From Actinoplanes liguriensis (lineage in GTDB: Bacteria > Actinomycetota > Actinomycetes > Mycobacteriales > Micromonosporaceae): DNA of 5,473 bases. The notes beneath the pieces are model-generated. The model saw only the letters and a list, made by a program, of their open reading frames with translations. It was not told where the DNA came from and did not search any database. Positions 5,121 through 5,473 of this stretch are shown piece after piece (within the stretch, counting starts at the first letter, position 1; each line of letters opens with the position of its first letter). The DNA is taken from positions 1 to 5,473 of the forward strand of contig KL571269.1 of NCBI GenBank assembly GCA_000715855.1, read 5' to 3'. Both the position numbers and the translations under genes were made by a program.

Positions 5121-5473
5121 ATCCATCCGCCCGTGCATGGTGAGCAGCATCTTCAGGTTCCCGATCTGGTCCGGGCGCCCGTCGAGCGCGTCGAGCCGGC
5201 CGAACTTGGCCATCGGCGGGCCGGGCGCGGCCCAGATCTCGCGGCCGGCCTCGGTCAGCGCGGCCGGGATCCCGGCCGCCCGGTGCGCGTCGGCGACGGC
5301 CGAGGGGATGGCGCGCATGCTGGCGCTGAAGTCCGGGATGAAACCGAGCCACTCGCTGTCGGTCGCGACGAAGAGCTCCTTCAGCGCGGCGACCGGCGGG
5401 GCGTCGATCGTCAACGGGCTGTGGATCTCCACGCCGACGCGGACCCGCAGCTCGGCGGCGAGCGGCAGCAACC

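Larger units (their letters stand above)
4879..5473 (-). pseudogene. Xylose-isomerase-like TIM-barrel protein (sugar phosphate isomerase/epimerase superfamily), 5'-truncated and frameshifted
   Basis: The C-terminal portion, about 197 residues once the frame is repaired, belongs to an AP-endonuclease-2 / xylose-isomerase-like TIM barrel. Reading from the window edge, GVEIHSP carries Glu15, GFIPDFS carries Asp47, HVHGKFYGV carries a metal-site His (H130 or H132) and SSEYEAH carries Glu167. This Glu/Asp/His/Glu set normally binds Mn2+ or another divalent metal. The family includes sugar epimerases and the catalytic alpha subunit of bacterial C-glycoside deglycosidases, which act on 3-keto-glycosides; adjacency to pyranose-oxidase-like genes favours that kind of role but does not prove it. 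The frame is lost near 5111-5120, between MDPA and ALGRLFPH, and the ending ILEAA uses the second frame. The N-terminal part lies beyond the window. With adapter errors elsewhere, a sequencing error is more likely than a true pseudogene. Confidence 0.88.

Overview
The window is a high-GC stretch (about 70% by eye) with GTG/ATG starts, strong third-position GC bias and tightly packed genes. This is typical of an actinobacterium; a Micromonosporaceae or Actinoplanes-like source is a guess. It looks like a draft-assembly contig. The first 20 bases carry the 19-bp Tn5/Nextera mosaic end, a 17-bp internal copy of the same element interrupts a gene at 3010-3026, and both outermost genes are truncated.

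Layout. (1) 21-1651, plus strand: a 5'-truncated ABC exporter half-transporter (membrane domain plus nucleotide-binding domain) with a degenerate signature motif, so probably one half of a heterodimer. (2) 1639-2064, minus strand: a small PRC-barrel protein with a tyrosine-rich tail. Its stop overlaps the ABC gene's stop tail to tail by 13 bp. (3) 2106-3470 and 3467-4882, minus strand: two tandem paralogous GMC flavoenzymes of the pyranose 2-oxidase / glycoside 3-oxidase type. Both retain the HWT flavin motif and a His/Asn catalytic pair. (4) 4879-5473, minus strand: the C-terminal part of a xylose-isomerase-like TIM-barrel protein (sugar phosphate isomerase/epimerase superfamily), broken by an apparent one-base deletion and running off the window.

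The three minus-strand sugar genes are joined by 4-bp overlaps (ATGA at 4879-4882, GTGA at 3467-3470) and form one translationally coupled operon. Its promoter lies beyond position 5473. The PRC-barrel gene follows 41 bp downstream with its own strong ribosome binding site. A pyranose-oxidase-like enzyme next to a TIM-barrel isomerase-like protein resembles known loci that oxidise a glycoside at C3 and then cleave the 3-keto-glycoside, as in microbial C-glycoside catabolism. Here the oxidase is duplicated. The substrate cannot be read from the sequence.

The main caution is sequence quality. The second oxidase lacks about 50 residues exactly where the adapter sequence sits, and the TIM-barrel frameshift may also be an error. 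No stretch over 300 bases lacks a gene, and no tRNA, rRNA, CRISPR or insertion sequence was seen.
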